From the NCBI RefSeq assembly GCF_905220705.1, contig NZ_CAJNAT010000017.1, positions 1 to 64,000 on the forward strand: 64,000 nt of DNA, read 5' to 3'. This document shows positions 61,996 through 64,000 of this stretch, piece after piece. A program made the position numbers and the translations under genes. Position 1 is the stretch's first letter. Each line of letters opens with the position of its first letter. Below the pieces are notes generated by a model. It saw nothing but the letters and a program-made list of their open reading frames with translations, was not told the DNA's origin and made no database searches. This stretch comes from Paraburkholderia domus. GTDB lineage: Bacteria; Pseudomonadota; Gammaproteobacteria; Burkholderiales; Burkholderiaceae.

Positions 61996-62763
61996 TCAGC
62001 ACGTTTGCTCATATCGATGCCAGTTGAATTTCTTGCCGTACTCGATGCGCGTGGCCGTCGCATGGAGATTCACCGCGTGCGTCGTTCCGAGTGCGCGCGC
62101 CCGGTCAAGCATCGTTGCGAAGGACGGGATCTCATCCGCGCCTTTCCACGCAAAAACAGTGACGTTGTGTTCACTGCCTTCGGACGGTGCCAGGGTCACT
62201 GCGTTCGCGAAAACTTCCCTGAGCGAGCGCAGGTAGCGATGGAAATCCGGTTCGTCGGTTACCAGATTGGCCACCAGGACGCCGTCATCGCTCAACCTGC
62301 GGCGACAGGCTTCATAGAACGTTCTGCTGCCCAGCTCTGCGGGCAGGCCATCGGCATTGAAACCGTCAACCAGCAGCACATCGGGCCGGTGATCCGGAAC
62401 CGTGACGTACTGCGCCCCATCAGCACAAACCACCCTGAAGCGCTCACTGTCACGCGGCACATGAAACCGGTCGCGCAGCGCGATCACCTGGGGATTGATT
62501 TCGACGACGGAAATCATGGTGTCGGGCAAATGGCGATAGCAGTATTTCGCCAGCGAGCCGCCACCCAGACCGATCATCGAAATGCGGCGCGGGAATGGCC
62601 GGAACAGCAGGAAGCCCATCATGGTGCGCGTGTAACCCAGCGCAAGGGCGTAGGGATCGCGCCGCAACATGGTGCTCTGCACCCCGCGCGCGTCAAAGTA
62701 CAGCGAAACGACCTGGTCGTTCTCTATGACCACCGGCCTGTTCGCCTTCCTCTTTCTTTTCAT
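61996..62763 (-). CDS. spermidine-synthase-like protein, copy 2
   Basis: 255 aa from MKRKRKANRPVVIEND; an in-frame GTG at 62814 with AAGGGGG nearby is an alternative start. RISMIGLGGGSLAKYCYRHL, SVVEINPQVIALRD, FRVVCADGAQYV and DVLLVDGFNADGLPAEL parallel the 59782 protein. Overall similarity is close enough for a local duplication followed by divergence in the N-terminus and C-terminus. Orientation is opposite, so the two are convergent with three small genes between. Substrate unknown. Confidence 0.85.
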   Translation of the reverse strand: MKRKRKANRPVVIENDQVVSLYFDARGVQSTMLRRDPYALALGYTRTMMGFLLFRPFPRRISMIGLGGGSLAKYCYRHLPDTMISVVEINPQVIALRDRFHVPRDSERFRVVCADGAQYVTVPDHRPDVLLVDGFNADGLPAELGSRTFYEACRRRLSDDGVLVANLVTDEPDFHRYLRSLREVFANAVTLAPSEGSEHNVTVFAWKGADEIPSFATMLDRARALGTTHAVNLHATATRIEYGKKFNWHRYEQTC

Positions 62764-62833
62764 GTGCGTGATCGAAAAATTCCGATGCAGGGGCAATCGG
62801 CAGGCGAAGGCCACGCCCCCTTGCAGCGGTCAG

Positions 62834-63097
62834 TCAAGAGGATTCCTGCGTACACAGCATGGCCGAGAGCGCCTCAAGCGCTGCGGTCTCGTCAGGACCA
62901 GCTGCCAGAATGTGCAGCTGGGTGCCTGCCTTTGCCCGCAGGGACATCACCGACATGACATCCTTGGCATTGACGGACCGGCCGTTCGCCATGCAGATGA
63001 TGTCGCTCACGAACCGGGATGCGTGAACGGCAAGCCTCGCCGACCCGTGTCCGTTCAAACCCCACGTGCCGCCCACCTGAATCAATGCCTCAACCAA
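62834..63097 (-). CDS. HPr-like protein lacking the phosphorylation-site histidine
   Basis: 87 aa from a TTG at 63097. It aligns with HPr over its whole length without gaps: FVSDI corresponds to the F.SDI strand, VNAKDVMSVMSLRAKAGTQL to the VDAKSILGVM.L....GT.. segment, and AALEALSAML to the final helix. The active-site loop, GLHAR in HPr, reads GLNGHGS: His15 is Asn and Arg17 is His. Phosphoryl transfer at His15 is therefore not possible. The protein may be a non-phosphorylated regulator or a divergent carrier. It is 70 bp downstream of the 63147 gene. Confidence 0.75.
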   Translation of the reverse strand: MVEALIQVGGTWGLNGHGSARLAVHASRFVSDIICMANGRSVNAKDVMSVMSLRAKAGTQLHILAAGPDETAALEALSAMLCTQESS

Positions 63098-63146
63098 CCC
63101 GCCCCCTGTGTAAACCGTAACCCAGGCCCGAACCGGCCGGCCGTGC

Positions 63147-63620
63147 TCAGTGCATCAAACCGGCGACGACCCGGGCAAAGAAAGCCCGCAGCAGCGGGTC
63201 CCACATTTCATTTCCCAAAGCGATTTCGGCCGTGTCCAGCCGCTTCATTTCCCGATCGAGGTAAATGGCGCGAAGCGACCTTGGGTGCGGCGGCCCGACA
63301 AAGAACTGGCCGTCGTCATCAAGAAACAGAAATGGCTTCTGCCTGTAGCGGCCCCCGAGCAGGGAGGTCGCATCCAGGACATGGCGGGCCGATCCCTTCT
63401 GATAGACAAAAATGACGTTGACTCCGCATTCTTCCAGACGGTCGCAGATATCCGAAAAACGGTAAAGCATCTGGAATCCGCGTTCGCCCGCCTTGCCCAC
63501 GCCAATGACGATCAATCCGCGACGACCCATCACGTCCCGCAGATACAGGTGCGTGTAGTCGTGGGACAGCAGCGGAACACTTGCATCAATCACGTCGACC
63601 TCCCTGCCGCGCACAGGCAT
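63147..63620 (-). CDS. hypothetical protein, 157 aa
   Basis: From MPVRGREVDVIDASVPLLSH the protein contains RRGLIVIGVGKAGERGFQMLYRF, VNVIFVYQKGSARHVLDATS, PFLFLDDDGQFFVGPP and a helical C-terminus. The central beta-alpha-beta with GVGKAGERG is reminiscent of a thioredoxin-like or peroxiredoxin-like fold (R-x-GLIVIG...), but no CxxC is present. Family not identified. It has a good sigma-70-like promoter 60-90 bp upstream next to the third 17-bp palindrome, and the HPr-like gene follows. Confidence 0.65.
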   Translation of the reverse strand: MPVRGREVDVIDASVPLLSHDYTHLYLRDVMGRRGLIVIGVGKAGERGFQMLYRFSDICDRLEECGVNVIFVYQKGSARHVLDATSLLGGRYRQKPFLFLDDDGQFFVGPPHPRSLRAIYLDREMKRLDTAEIALGNEMWDPLLRAFFARVVAGLMH

Positions 63621-63683
63621 ACACCTCGTTTCGCGCAAGCCCGGCCTGCAACGTGACCAACAAGATTCCTGCCCAAGCCTGCT

Positions 63684-63711
63684 ATATTATTAGCATTTCA
63701 GGATAAGTCAA
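63684..63711 (-). promoter_or_regulatory. sigma-70-like promoter of the 63147 gene
   Basis: On the minus strand TTGACT (63706-63711) is followed after 16 bp by TAATAT (63684-63689). The palindrome at 63712-63728 directly abuts the -35 element on its upstream side. Confidence 0.65.
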
Positions 63712-63728
63712 TGATAATTGTATTATCA
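63712..63728. promoter_or_regulatory. TGATAATNNNATTATCA palindrome, third copy
   Basis: TGATAAT-TGT-ATTATCA. It shares both arms with the sites at 55208 and 59558 but has a different centre. Position directly upstream of -35 is compatible with activation or with repression by steric hindrance. Confidence 0.7.
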
Positions 63729-63953
63729 TGATTTGGCGGTACCCATTGCGAAGGACGGCCAGTCAGTTCGCCGCTTCTTCCATGCACACACGCGTACGCC
63801 CGGAGAGCGTTCCTGCATCGAGGATCGATCCGGCTCCTGAACGGGCGGCTGCGCTGCGCACTGTTGAGATCAGTCGACGACGGCCACCGCAAAGGTGCCG
63901 GTAACGCAACCGACGCTGCACTGGAATCAGTCTCGCGACCCGTGCCCGGCGTC

Positions 63954-64000
63954 TAGCGGTCGAGTCGGTCGAGTCGATAGGCCTGCTCGCGCAGGTCGTC
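63954..64000 (-). CDS. C-terminal end of a gene continuing beyond the window
   Basis: On the minus strand the frame entering from the right edge reads DDLREQAYRLDRLDR and stops with TAG at 63954-63956. Helical and charged. Only 15 residues are visible, so no identity can be given. Confidence 0.35.

Overview
The window looks like an accessory, catabolism-rich part of a Burkholderiales genome, most likely Paraburkholderia, Caballeronia or Burkholderia, and probably a secondary chromosome or megaplasmid. The basis is high GC, PutA with an N-terminal DNA-binding domain, an OmpC-type porin, MaeB with a phosphotransacetylase domain, many small proteins of Burkholderia style, and the absence of core housekeeping clusters. 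The genus is an inference from family resemblance. No rRNA, tRNA or CRISPR array was recognised.

Region 1 (1-6.8 kb) holds an outer-membrane barrel made of two similar halves, small unknown genes, a tyrosine recombinase preceded by tiny genes, and a complete IS3-family (IS2-group) element at 5477-6812 with both ends recognisable. Region 2 (7-25.7 kb) is amino-acid and cyclic-amide catabolism. PutA is followed by a minus-strand gene set hyuA-hyuB-M24 peptidase-outer membrane channel-racemase-MFS, with a GAF protein, a MalT/LuxR-type regulator and a Leu/Val-type dehydrogenase upstream. Region 3 (25.7-31.3 kb) is a patchwork: a two-domain avidin-like protein, transposase and permease fragments, a DUF1016 (YhcG-like) nuclease overlapping an HU gene, and small unknowns.

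Region 4 (31.3-46.1 kb) is the most interesting. A hutH-hutU-hutD-hutI' operon, with hutI truncated and missing a metal-binding His, is divergent from a two-gene unit. That unit encodes a DUF3830 (cyclophilin-like) protein and a helical protein resembling the C-terminal domain of cucumopine synthases, followed by an RpiR regulator. Convergent to it is an apparent operon hyuA-hyuB-permease-permease-ATPase-binding protein-gntR, whose transporter is of the histidine/octopine/nopaline class. Because cucumopine is made from histidine and 2-oxoglutarate, the region can be read as a histidine-opine (or related cyclic histidine adduct) system: uptake, ring opening or cleavage, then Hut catabolism. This is inference.

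Region 5 (46.1-51.8 kb) has a porin flanked by a 46-bp AT-rich direct repeat, a broken DUF2778 (Tlde1-like) gene, a 5'-truncated DUF5677-like gene and a 1.1-kb transposon remnant with terminal and subterminal repeats.

Region 6 (51.8-64 kb) groups a FabZ paralogue, a full-length second RpoD-type sigma factor, MaeB, a FabH broken by one in-frame TGA, two paralogous spermidine-synthase-like methyltransferase-fold proteins, an HPr-like protein without the phosphorylatable histidine, and small unknowns. A 17-bp palindrome TGATAATNNNATTATCA occurs three times here, upstream of maeB, upstream of one spermidine-synthase-like gene (about 0.2 kb) and at the promoter of the 63147-63620 gene, which suggests a shared regulator.
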